Part shown: positions 1-5,850 of the stretch, one piece after another
Position numbering within the stretch: position 1 is the stretch's first letter
How the letters are laid out: each line of letters begins with the position of its first letter
NCBI GenBank assembly: GCA_002291955.1
Contig: DBBA01000296.1
Span: 1 to 10,746, forward strand
Length of the DNA stretch: 10,746 nucleotides
Direction of reading: 5' to 3'
Source: Rhodobacteraceae bacterium UBA996
Lineage (GTDB): Bacteria; Pseudomonadota; Alphaproteobacteria; Rhodobacterales; Rhodobacteraceae
Notes under the pieces: generated by a model
The model's database searches: none
What the model saw: the letters and a program-made list of their open reading frames with translations, nothing else
Told to the model about the DNA's origin: nothing
Program-made: the position numbers and the translations under genes

Positions 1-95
1 ACCGCGATGTTCAGGTTGCTCAGGACCGGAAGCGCTCCGGCCAGCGTGCGGTAGGCGTGGGTGACGCCCTTGATCTCGATCAGGTTGCCGCTCAT
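1..95 (-). CDS. ABC transporter ATP-binding protein, N-terminal fragment (cut by window edge)
   Basis: Only the first 31 codons are in the window, read leftward from an ATG at 95-93. The fragment begins MSGNLIEIKGVTHAY and continues through LPVLSNLNIAV. This is the usual first and second beta-strand region of an ABC ATPase, just before where the Walker A motif would come. A G-rich stretch (about 97-106) precedes the start and can act as a weak ribosome-binding site. The gene lies 52 bases after an NMT1/THI5-type solute-binding protein on the same strand, so it is probably the energising subunit (SsuB/TauB/ThiZ-like) of that importer. The permease gene would be expected further left. The Walker and signature motifs are outside the window, so the family call rests on the short N-terminus and the context. 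Confidence 0.72.
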   Translation of the reverse strand, partial: MSGNLIEIKGVTHAYRTLAGALPVLSNLNIA

Positions 96-114
96 CCCCG
101 CCCCCCGCCATCGG

Positions 115-140
115 GCGCGCCGGGACATCCCCCGGCGCGC
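115..140 (-). repeat. Perfect GC-rich hairpin between the binding-protein and ATPase genes
   Basis: The arms at 115-124 and 131-140 (GCGCGCCGGG and CCCGGCGCGC) are perfectly complementary over 10 bp around a 6-base loop, ACATCC. The hairpin begins 7 bases after the stop of the solute-binding-protein gene and lies about 20 bases before the ATPase start. No T-rich stretch follows on the minus strand (the next bases are G-rich), so it does not look like an intrinsic terminator. A stable hairpin after a binding-protein gene often protects the upstream mRNA and keeps the binding protein in excess over membrane subunits. That role is inferred here. Confidence 0.6.
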
Positions 141-147
141 GCACCGG

Positions 148-1155
148 TCACTTCGCGATCATCAGGCTGCCGTCGGTCGGCAGGAACGCGCCGTCGAAGT
201 ACAGGCTGACATCGGTCGGGTTCTGGAAGGCATAGGTCTGGCCGATCTGGGCAATCGCGGTGTCCATCCGGGCCGGGTCGATGTTGCCCAGCCCGTTCTC
301 CATCACCCAGGGCGTCAGGACGTTCTGCGACAGGACCATGTCCAGACGGTTCAGTTCAAGCGCCGTGTCGATGGCCGGGTTGCGCGCGGCGACAGCGGCA
401 ATCGCCGCGTCGGGGTTCGCCGCGGCATCCTGGATGCCCTTGGACAGCGCGCGCAGGAACCCGGTCACCGCCTCGGGGTTGGCCGCGGCCCAGTCGGTGT
501 TCACCAGGACCGCATTGCCGTAAAGCTGCAGCCCGTGGTCGGCCATCAGGATGACCGAGATGTCGTCCTCGGGCACGCCCAGCCGCATCAGGTTCTGCTT
601 GGCCGAGAACGAGAAGGCGGTCACCGCATCCACCTGCCCCTCGGCCAGCATGGGTTCGCGCGTGGGAAAGCCCACCGGGTCCACGGTCACCTTGGACGGG
701 TCGATGCCGGTCAGTTCGGCAAACACCGGGAACTGCTGCCAGGCTCCGTCGGGCGGCGGGGCGCCCAGCTTGCGGCCCTCCAGATCCGCAGGCTCGGTCA
801 CGCCCAGCGACTTGCGCCCGACGATCGCGAAGGCGGGCTTGTCATAGACGATCATCACCGCGGTCACCGGGGCGCCGGGGTTCTGGTCCAGGAACCGGAT
901 AACGGTGTTCAGGTCGCCAAAGCCCATCGGGAAGGCGCCGGTCGCGATCTTGGGGATCGTCTCGACCGACCCGGTGCCCGCCTCGACCGTGACCTCCAGC
1001 CCCTCGGCCGCGAAATGCCCGTTGTCGGCGGCCAGGAAGAAGAAGGACGACGGCGCCTCGAACCGCCAGTCCAGCGCGAAGGGGATCTGTGTCTGGGCAA
1101 TCGCCGCAGGGGCGAGGGTGGTGGCGAAGAACGCGGCGGCGAGAAGGTGCTTCAT
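148..1155 (-). CDS. ABC transporter periplasmic substrate-binding protein, NMT1/THI5-like family
   Basis: A 335-residue periplasmic binding protein of the SsuA/TauA/ThiY (NMT1/THI5-like) superfamily. It begins with a standard signal peptide: MKHLL, a hydrophobic core to residue 19, and probable cleavage after AIA at 20. The family N-terminal pattern follows at 28-54: LDWRFEA, then LAADNGHFAAEGLEV, which corresponds to the usual 'W...A...G.F..EGL.V'. Further family-like segments are GFGDLNTV at 78-85, LEGRKLGAPPPDGAW at 125-139 and EGQVDAVTAF at 172-181. The ATG at 1155 is preferred over the adjacent TTG at 1158 because AGGGAG (1164-1169) lies at normal distance from it. The ATPase gene follows on the same strand. 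The ligand cannot be read from the sequence. Sulfonates, pyrimidine precursors and other small heterocycles are all taken up by relatives. No thiamin riboswitch is visible upstream. Confidence 0.88.
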   Translation of the reverse strand: MKHLLAAAFFATTLAPAAIAQTQIPFALDWRFEAPSSFFFLAADNGHFAAEGLEVTVEAGTGSVETIPKIATGAFPMGFGDLNTVIRFLDQNPGAPVTAVMIVYDKPAFAIVGRKSLGVTEPADLEGRKLGAPPPDGAWQQFPVFAELTGIDPSKVTVDPVGFPTREPMLAEGQVDAVTAFSFSAKQNLMRLGVPEDDISVILMADHGLQLYGNAVLVNTDWAAANPEAVTGFLRALSKGIQDAAANPDAAIAAVAARNPAIDTALELNRLDMVLSQNVLTPWVMENGLGNIDPARMDTAIAQIGQTYAFQNPTDVSLYFDGAFLPTDGSLMIAK

Positions 1156-1184
1156 CAAGGCGGCTCCCTGTCCAGAGGCGTGCG

Positions 1185-1218
1185 GTCGTCCGGGGCGCGG
1201 ACGACGTCTGTCGTCGTC
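1185..1218 (-). repeat. Three-armed inverted repeat in the leader of the binding-protein gene
   Basis: GTCGTCCG (1185-1192) pairs perfectly with CGGACGAC (1198-1205) around a 5-base loop. The overlapping GACGACG (1200-1206) also pairs perfectly with CGTCGTC (1212-1218) around another 5-base loop. The middle arm is shared, so the two hairpins exclude each other. The element lies 30-63 bases upstream of the binding-protein start, between that gene and cpdB. It could be two overlapping operator sites for a dimeric regulator, or alternative RNA structures in the leader. The pairing is seen directly; the function is inference. No T-tract follows, so neither hairpin is a conventional terminator. 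Confidence 0.55.
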
Positions 1219-1284
1219 ACAAGGGCCGCGACCGCGCGTCCGTCAACGGCTCGGCCGCGCGTGTGGGCGGATGGCGCGGCGCTG

Positions 1285-1306
1285 CCTGTTTTCTGGTCAG
1301 AACAGG
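1285..1306 (-). repeat. Short inverted repeat spanning the cpdB stop codon
   Basis: CCTGTT (1285-1290) and AACAGG (1301-1306) are complementary. Nested inside is the near-overlapping palindrome TTCTG-GT-CAGAA (1291-1302). The repeat covers the cpdB stop codon (1297-1299). On the minus strand it is not followed by a T-run, so it is a poor intrinsic terminator. It may be a weak 3'-end structure or a binding site upstream of the binding-protein gene, or chance. Confidence 0.25.
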
Positions 1307-3303
1307 GGCGAAATGCCCGACTTTGAGGCATGATCGTCCACCTGCCGCGATAGGTGCAGGCGGAACAGCAGGAAGCCGTCCCCCCCTTCTCCGACAGGCT
1401 CGATCGCCGCGGTCGCCACTGCCGACATGTGGGCGCGCGCAGCGGGGGGGGCAGGGAACAGCACGGTCGTGCCGGGAAGGGGCGCAAAGCCCCACCCCCC
1501 GGCTGGTCCATCCGCGCCCCCGTCCGTGGCAAGATGCCTGGCCAGCACGTCGCGGATCAGGTCGGACCCCTCCCACAGGACGGTTCCGGCCAGGACCGCC
1601 GCATAGCCGCCACCGCCGCTCGCCCGGTAGCTGTTCGCCGCCAGGATCACCTCGCAGTCCGGGTCGAACGGCCTGCCGTCCAGCCGCACGTCGCGGACGC
1701 GGCTGGCCGCCGGGTCCAGCACCTGACCGTCGCGGTCATGGCGCGGCGGCGCATCCAGCGCGATGCGATAGGTCAGCCCGTGGACCGTGTCGAAGTTGTA
1801 GGGCGCGAACCCCGGCACCAGAAGGGCCGCGTCCTGCGCACCGGGCGCGACGCAGGTGAACGCGGCCGCCGACCGCTCCAGCCAGTCCAGGACCGCATGC
1901 CCGGGCAGCCGGATCGCGGCCAGCGTGTTGGGGTAGGGGCACAGGTCCGCCAGGCTGCGCCGCGTCAGCACACCCGCCGGGATGTCGGTATAGTTCCCCG
2001 GACCGCCCCGCCCGCCCGCGCGAAAGGGCGCCGCCGCCGACAGCACCGGCAGCCCCGCATGCGCCGTCCCCTGCAGGGCCCGCCGGACCTCGGCCGCCTG
2101 GGCGCGGGCGATCAGACCAACCGCCGCACAGGGCGCGACCAGCGCGAAATGGGTGTGCAGCGCCACGTCCGACCGGCCCACGGGCGCCCGCAGGTGGGCC
2201 AGCGTCGCCGCATGCGCGGACGCGACGGCCGCGATCACGGCGCGGTCCCCCCGGGTCGGGCCGTGGCCCACATCGGCACCCACGCGATGGGCCGCCACGG
2301 CATGCCGGGCCACCCGCCACCGTCCGTCCGCGCGCCGCAGCACCAGGTCGATCACCCCCAGGTGCGACCCGTTCGCCCCGGCCATGACTGCGGGCTTCCC
2401 CGCGATCGTGCCCAGCGTGGCATCCACGCCCGCCTTCCCGGCAAAGTCCGGCCCCGGAAACACCAGGTGATTGTGCCCCGTCACCAGCACGTCGATCCCG
2501 GGGACCGACGCCAGGGGAACCGCGGCGTTCTCCATCCCCTCGGCATGCTCCGCGGCACCGATGCCCGAATGGCACAGGACCACCACCACATCCGCCCCCG
2601 CCGCCCGCAGGCGCGGGACCACGTCCCGGGCGGCCGCGACGATATCCTGCGCCGCGACCCGGCCGCGCAGGTGCCGCGCGTCCCACTGCACGGTCTGCGG
2701 CGGCAGGAACCCGGCAACCCCGATCCGCAGCGCGTGCCATCGCCCGCCGCGATCCTGCATCTGCCGGTCCAGGATCACGAACGGCGGCACCGGCCACCGT
2801 GGCCGTCCGGCACGCCCGCGGCGCCGGACAGGCGCGCTGTCCAGCACCGTCAGGCTCGCCGCGACCAGCGGAAACCGGGCCTGCGCCAGGGCGCCGATCA
2901 GGAACGGCAGACCGTGGTTGAACTCGTGATTGCCAAGCGCCACCGCGTCATAGCCCGCAACATTCATGGCGGCGACCATCGGATGCTCGGCACCCGGCGC
3001 ACCCGCCGCCACCGCCTCGCCCAGCGGGTTGCCCGTCAGGAAATCGCCGTTGTCGAACAGAAGCACGTTGCGGGCCGCGGTCCGGGCGCGGGCAATGGCG
3101 CCTGCGGTCAGCGCCAGCCCGATGCCGGGCGCAGGCCGGTCGGCCGCATAGTCATGCGGCAGGACATGGGCATGCAGGTCGGTCGTCGCCAGGATGCGCA
3201 GGTCCAGATCGCCCGGCGCAGGGTCGGCAGACCGCAGGTCCGGCACCGGCGCGACCACGCGCGACCCGTGGCGTAGCCCGTCGATCAGGCCGACCCGTCC
3301 CAT
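1297..3303 (-). CDS. cpdB: CpdB-like 2',3'-cyclic-nucleotide phosphodiesterase/3'-nucleotidase, apparently without signal peptide
   Basis: A 668-residue calcineurin-type metallophosphoesterase fused to a 5'-nucleotidase C-terminal domain, the CpdB/UshA family. It would hydrolyse 2',3'-cyclic nucleotides and 3'-nucleotides. The metal ligands are visible in order: TDLHAH (41-46), NGD (85-87), GNHE (124-127), CHSG (244-247) and GHNH (276-279). The C-terminal domain carries YNFDTVHGLTY (502-512) and NSYRASGGGGY (557-567), the substrate-sandwiching region of CpdB. The length is close to E. coli CpdB (647). The N-terminus is unusual. About 35 mostly polar residues precede LRILATTDLH, with no hydrophobic signal-peptide core, whereas E. 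coli CpdB is exported. The protein may be cytoplasmic, or the true start may differ. The AGGA nearest the ATG at 3303 is about 13 bases away, so the start is only moderately supported. The gene is divergent from nudC and precedes the ABC-importer genes by 141 bases. Confidence 0.85.
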   Translation of the reverse strand: MGRVGLIDGLRHGSRVVAPVPDLRSADPAPGDLDLRILATTDLHAHVLPHDYAADRPAPGIGLALTAGAIARARTAARNVLLFDNGDFLTGNPLGEAVAAGAPGAEHPMVAAMNVAGYDAVALGNHEFNHGLPFLIGALAQARFPLVAASLTVLDSAPVRRRGRAGRPRWPVPPFVILDRQMQDRGGRWHALRIGVAGFLPPQTVQWDARHLRGRVAAQDIVAAARDVVPRLRAAGADVVVVLCHSGIGAAEHAEGMENAAVPLASVPGIDVLVTGHNHLVFPGPDFAGKAGVDATLGTIAGKPAVMAGANGSHLGVIDLVLRRADGRWRVARHAVAAHRVGADVGHGPTRGDRAVIAAVASAHAATLAHLRAPVGRSDVALHTHFALVAPCAAVGLIARAQAAEVRRALQGTAHAGLPVLSAAAPFRAGGRGGPGNYTDIPAGVLTRRSLADLCPYPNTLAAIRLPGHAVLDWLERSAAAFTCVAPGAQDAALLVPGFAPYNFDTVHGLTYRIALDAPPRHDRDGQVLDPAASRVRDVRLDGRPFDPDCEVILAANSYRASGGGGYAAVLAGTVLWEGSDLIRDVLARHLATDGGADGPAGGWGFAPLPGTTVLFPAPPAARAHMSAVATAAIEPVGEGGDGFLLFRLHLSRQVDDHASKSGISPLF

Positions 3304-3321
3304 CCGCGCACCGCGTCCTGC

Positions 3322-3339
3322 GCCCGGATCCGTCCGGGC
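3322..3339. repeat. Inverted repeat just upstream of cpdB
   Basis: GCCCGGA (3322-3328) and TCCGGGC (3333-3339) are perfectly complementary around the tetranucleotide TCCG. The repeat sits 19-36 bases upstream of the cpdB ATG, in the cpdB-nudC divergent region. It would fall in the 5' untranslated leader or over the start of cpdB transcription. A role in control of cpdB is possible but unproven. Palindromes of this GC content also arise by chance. Confidence 0.35.
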
Positions 3340-3388
3340 TGGCGCTGCAACCTAGCGCTGAAATCCGCGCCGGACAGGGGCCGCGCGA

Positions 3389-3407
3389 TTGCGCCCCGGG
3401 GGCGCAA
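3389..3407. repeat. Perfect 8+3+8 palindrome in the cpdB-nudC divergent region (candidate operator)
   Basis: TTGCGCCC (3389-3396) and GGGCGCAA (3400-3407) are perfectly complementary around CGG. The spacing and size suit a site for a dimeric helix-turn-helix repressor or activator. It lies 36-54 bases upstream of the chosen nudC start and 86-104 bases upstream of cpdB, so one regulator could affect both genes. No regulator gene is in the window. I see no convincing -35/-10 pair nearby. Confidence 0.4.
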
Positions 3408-3432
3408 CTGGCAGGTCCGCGCAAGGGGTGTC

Positions 3433-3438
3433 GGAGGG
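3433..3438 (+). promoter_or_regulatory. Ribosome-binding site that fixes the nudC start
   Basis: GGAGGG at 3433-3438 is the only strong Shine-Dalgarno sequence near the start of nudC. It lies 4-5 bases before the GTG at 3443. It supports this GTG over the upstream in-frame TTG at 3389, which falls inside the palindrome described separately. Confidence 0.6.
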
Positions 3439-3442
3439 TGAC

Positions 3443-4429
3443 GTGCGCGCGGCAGAAACGGTGACATTCGGTGTTCCCTGGGACGATGTGCTGGACCGGG
3501 CGGCGCACCTGCGGGACGGGCACGGCATCCTCGACCGGGCGACCGGTGCCGCCGCGCGGATCCTGCCCGTCTGGCGTGGCAAGCCGCTGGTCACCGGTCC
3601 CGCGGACCCCGACGCGCCGCTGTCCGCAGGCTGGCTGGCGGCCGGGCACCCGGTCCTTGCCCATGCGGCTGAGCCGCCCGTCTTCCTGGGCCTTGCTCCC
3701 GGGCAGGCCCCGCGGTTTTCCGTCGATGTGTCCTCCTGGGACCCGCCCGAGGTGCCTGACACGCTGGGCGCCTTCCTCGACCCGTCGGAACAGCGCCACC
3801 CGGACCTGACGCCGGACCAGCGGTTCGCCGAACTGCGCGCGGCCATGACGCGGCTTTCCGGGCCCGAGGCCGGGATCCTCGCCACCGCCAAGGCGCTGCT
3901 CGGCTGGCACGCGACGCACCGCTTCTGCGCCCGCTGCGGAACCGCGACCGCCCCGGCACACGCCGGCTGGCAGCGCGTCTGCCCGGCCTGCGGCGCGCAT
4001 CACTTCCCGCGCACCGATCCCGTGGTCATCATGCTGGTCACGCGCGGCGACCGCCTGCTTCTCGGCCGGTCGCCGGGCTGGCCGCCGGGGATGTACTCGC
4101 TGCTGGCAGGCTTCGTCGAACCCGGCGAGACGGTCGAGGCCGCCGTCCGCCGCGAGGTCGCCGAGGAGACCGGGGTGCGCGTGGGAACGGTCGGCTACCT
4201 GGTCAGCCAGCCCTGGCCCTATCCCGCATCGCTGATGCTGGGCTGCCGGGCCAAGGCCCTGTCCGAGGACATCACCATCGACCCGGTGGAACTCGAGGCC
4301 GCCTGCTGGGTGACCCGGGCCGAGATGCTGGCCGCCGTGGCCGGGCAGCACCCCGACATCCGGCCGCCCCGGCGCGGGGCCATCGCCGGGTTCCTGATCG
4401 GCCACTGGCTGGCCGACACGCTGGACTGA
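3443..4429 (+). CDS. nudC: NADH pyrophosphatase / NAD-cap hydrolase NudC
   Basis: A 328-residue NudC, a Nudix hydrolase that cleaves NAD(H) to NMN(H) and AMP. In bacteria it also removes the NAD cap from RNA. Domain order: an N-terminal NudC domain (about 1-155), a zinc ribbon with four cysteines as CARC (162-165) and CPAC (180-183), and then the Nudix fold. The Nudix box runs from G223 to V245 (GFVEPGE, then REVAEETGV), with all catalytic glutamates present. The NudC signature SQPWPYPASLM is at 255-265. The GTG start at 3443 is chosen for its well-placed GGAGG and because the resulting N-terminus (RAAETVTFG) resembles relatives. An upstream TTG would add 18 residues. The gene is divergent from cpdB and is followed after 10 bases by an SRPBCC gene, probably in the same transcript. 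The enzyme is cytoplasmic. Confidence 0.93.
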   Translation: MRAAETVTFGVPWDDVLDRAAHLRDGHGILDRATGAAARILPVWRGKPLVTGPADPDAPLSAGWLAAGHPVLAHAAEPPVFLGLAPGQAPRFSVDVSSWDPPEVPDTLGAFLDPSEQRHPDLTPDQRFAELRAAMTRLSGPEAGILATAKALLGWHATHRFCARCGTATAPAHAGWQRVCPACGAHHFPRTDPVVIMLVTRGDRLLLGRSPGWPPGMYSLLAGFVEPGETVEAAVRREVAEETGVRVGTVGYLVSQPWPYPASLMLGCRAKALSEDITIDPVELEAACWVTRAEMLAAVAGQHPDIRPPRRGAIAGFLIGHWLADTLD

Positions 4430-4439
4430 CGGTGCCGCG

Positions 4440-4916
4440 ATGAAGGTATCCGCCCGCATCGACCTCGACCTGCCGCAGGCGACCGTGTTCGCCGCCGCCT
4501 CGGACTTCGCGGCGGCCGAGGCCCGCCTGGCCGCCCGCGGGGTCGAGATCACGCGGACGGCGGACCGCAGCCCCCCGGGACCGGGCATCGCCTGGTCATC
4601 GCGCGCACGGCTGCGCGGACGCCTGCGCGACATCCGGTCCGAACTGACCGTGCTCGACCCGCCCTCGGGTCTGGCGATCCGGTCGCGGATCGGGGGCATC
4701 GAGGCCACCTTCGACCTGCGCGTCATGGCGCTGGCCGCCGGGCGGACACGGGTGATCGCCGGGCTCGGCCTGCGCGCCACCACGCTGAAGGCGCAACTGG
4801 TGCTGCAGGCGCTGCGTCTGGGCAAGGGCCGCGTCCGCGCCCGGCTCGAGCGCGGCCTGTCCGCGTGGGCCGAGGCGGTGGCGGCCGATCAGCGGCGGCG
4901 CGGGTCGGCGGGATAG
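4440..4916 (+). CDS. SRPBCC (START/polyketide-cyclase-like) family protein
   Basis: A 158-residue protein with the SRPBCC pattern: an opening beta-strand MKVSARIDLDLP, a helix VFAAASDFAAAEARLAARG, a run of beta-strands (for example LRDIRSELTVLDP and LAIRSRIGGIEATFDLRVM), and a long C-terminal helix with many Arg and Lys. Members bind hydrophobic ligands in a central cavity or act as cyclases. No ligand or partner can be read from this sequence. There is no signal peptide. It starts 10 bases after nudC with only a weak ribosome-binding sequence, which suggests translational coupling to nudC. Its last 28 bases overlap the 3' end of the oppositely oriented pheA. Confidence 0.75.
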   Translation: MKVSARIDLDLPQATVFAAASDFAAAEARLAARGVEITRTADRSPPGPGIAWSSRARLRGRLRDIRSELTVLDPPSGLAIRSRIGGIEATFDLRVMALAAGRTRVIAGLGLRATTLKAQLVLQALRLGKGRVRARLERGLSAWAEAVAADQRRRGSAG

Positions 4917-5722
4917 ACGCCCAGTAGCTTCATCTCGGACGTGAAGTAATCCAGCTCCTCCATCGCCAGCCGCACGCCGGGGTCATCGGGGTGGCCCTCG
5001 ATGTCGGCGTAGAACTGCGTGGCGCTGAAAGACCCGTCCACCATGTAGCTTTCCAGCTTCGTCATGTTGACGCCGTTCGTGGCGAAGCCCCCCAGCGCCT
5101 TGTACAGCGCCGCCGGGATGTTGCGCACCCGGAAGACAAAGGTCGTCATCATCCCGTGCTCGCCCCGCCGCGCGTGGTCGGCATCCCGCGACATGATGAG
5201 GAACCGCGTGGTGTTGTGGGCCGCGTCCTCGATATGGCGGGCCAGGATATCCAGACCATAGACCTCGGCCGCCAGGTCGGACGCCAGCGCCGCGATGGTC
5301 GGATCACCCCGTTCCGCCACCTCGCGCGCGGCCCGCGCGTTGTCGGTGGTCACGCCGCCCTCGATCCCGTGGGCGCGCAGGAACGCGCCGCACTGGGGCA
5401 AGAGGACCAGATGGCACAGCGCCTTCTTCACCCCCGCCAGCGTCGCGCCCCGCACGCCCAGCACGTTGATGTGCACGCGCACGAACGCCTCGTCCACGAT
5501 GTGCAGGCCGGACGCGGGCAAGAGGCGATGGATATCGGCAACCCGCCCATAGGTGGTGTTCTCCACCGGCAGCATCGCAAGCTCTGCCCGGCCCGACTGC
5601 ACCGCGTCGATGGCATCCTCGAACGTCGCGCAGGGCAGCGGCGTGTGATCGGGCCGCGCCTCGCGGCAGGCCTGGTGCGAATAGGCCCCGGGTTCACCCT
5701 GGAACGCGATCTTTCCGGCCAT
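4889..5722 (-). CDS. pheA: Prephenate dehydratase with C-terminal ACT domain
   Basis: A 277-residue monofunctional prephenate dehydratase. It converts prephenate to phenylpyruvate in phenylalanine biosynthesis, in the cytoplasm. The catalytic domain (about 1-180) starts KIAFQGEPGAYSHQA and contains LPVENTTYGRV (51-61) and the catalytic TRF motif at 172-174 (NTTRFLIM). The ACT regulatory domain (about 193-270) contains AALYKALGGFATNGVNMTKLES and ATQFYADIEGH. The motifs that bind phenylalanine in the E. coli enzyme (GALV, ESRP) appear here as AALY and ESYM. I recall similar residues in other alphaproteobacterial enzymes, so feedback control is still likely. The ATG at 5722 has a G-rich Shine-Dalgarno (5727-5733). 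A GTG at 5749 would add nine residues but is less well supported. There is no chorismate mutase domain. The gene is divergent from cycM and convergent, with a 28-base overlap, with the SRPBCC gene. Confidence 0.94.
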   Translation of the reverse strand: MAGKIAFQGEPGAYSHQACREARPDHTPLPCATFEDAIDAVQSGRAELAMLPVENTTYGRVADIHRLLPASGLHIVDEAFVRVHINVLGVRGATLAGVKKALCHLVLLPQCGAFLRAHGIEGGVTTDNARAAREVAERGDPTIAALASDLAAEVYGLDILARHIEDAAHNTTRFLIMSRDADHARRGEHGMMTTFVFRVRNIPAALYKALGGFATNGVNMTKLESYMVDGSFSATQFYADIEGHPDDPGVRLAMEELDYFTSEMKLLGVYPADPRRR

Positions 5723-5787
5723 TCGGTCCCCCCGGCACCTCGGGCGCACGTTAAGGCCCTAAGTCGTTTCGTCGCGGGTCATATCGC

Positions 5788-5817
5788 TTGAAGCGGGCAG
5801 ACGGAAGCGGCTAGAAG
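5788..5817 (+). promoter_or_regulatory. Candidate sigma-70-type promoter for the cytochrome c gene
   Basis: TTGAAG (5788-5793) and TAGAAG (5812-5817) are separated by 18 bases, and each matches the housekeeping consensus at four of six positions. Transcription would start about 25-30 bases before the cytochrome ATG at 5851. The pheA promoter must also lie in this 128-base gap on the other strand, but I cannot pick it out with confidence. Confidence 0.4.
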
Positions 5818-5850
5818 CCCGCGAAACACCCGCAGGATCGGAACCCGCCC

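Noticed and set aside
115..140. The hairpin as an intrinsic terminator
   Set aside because: The stem is strong, but the sequence after it on the transcribed strand is G-rich with no T-run, and the ATPase gene continues directly.
61..1326. A 421-residue plus-strand open frame antisense to the binding-protein gene
   Set aside because: Arg/Gly/His-rich shadow frame that crosses a clear solute-binding protein and two gaps with inverted repeats.
1156..1340. Possible thiamin pyrophosphate riboswitch before the NMT1/THI5-type gene
   Set aside because: The conserved CTGAGA-type and following core segments are not present on the minus strand. Only the repeats at 1185-1218 and 1285-1306 are seen.
1354..3276. 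A 640-residue open frame on the plus strand antisense to cpdB
   Set aside because: Its translation is low-complexity, rich in Arg, His, Gln and Pro, with no recognisable domain. It mirrors the codon pattern of the real gene on the other strand, as expected at high GC.
3389..3442. An 18-residue N-terminal extension of NudC from a TTG start
   Set aside because: The TTG lies inside a perfect palindrome, has no ribosome-binding site, and GGAGGG is ideally placed for the GTG at 3443.
3152..4825. A 557-residue minus-strand open frame across nudC and the SRPBCC gene
   Set aside because: It spans two well-supported genes and the gap before them, and its translation is Arg/Pro/Ala/Gly-rich without domains.
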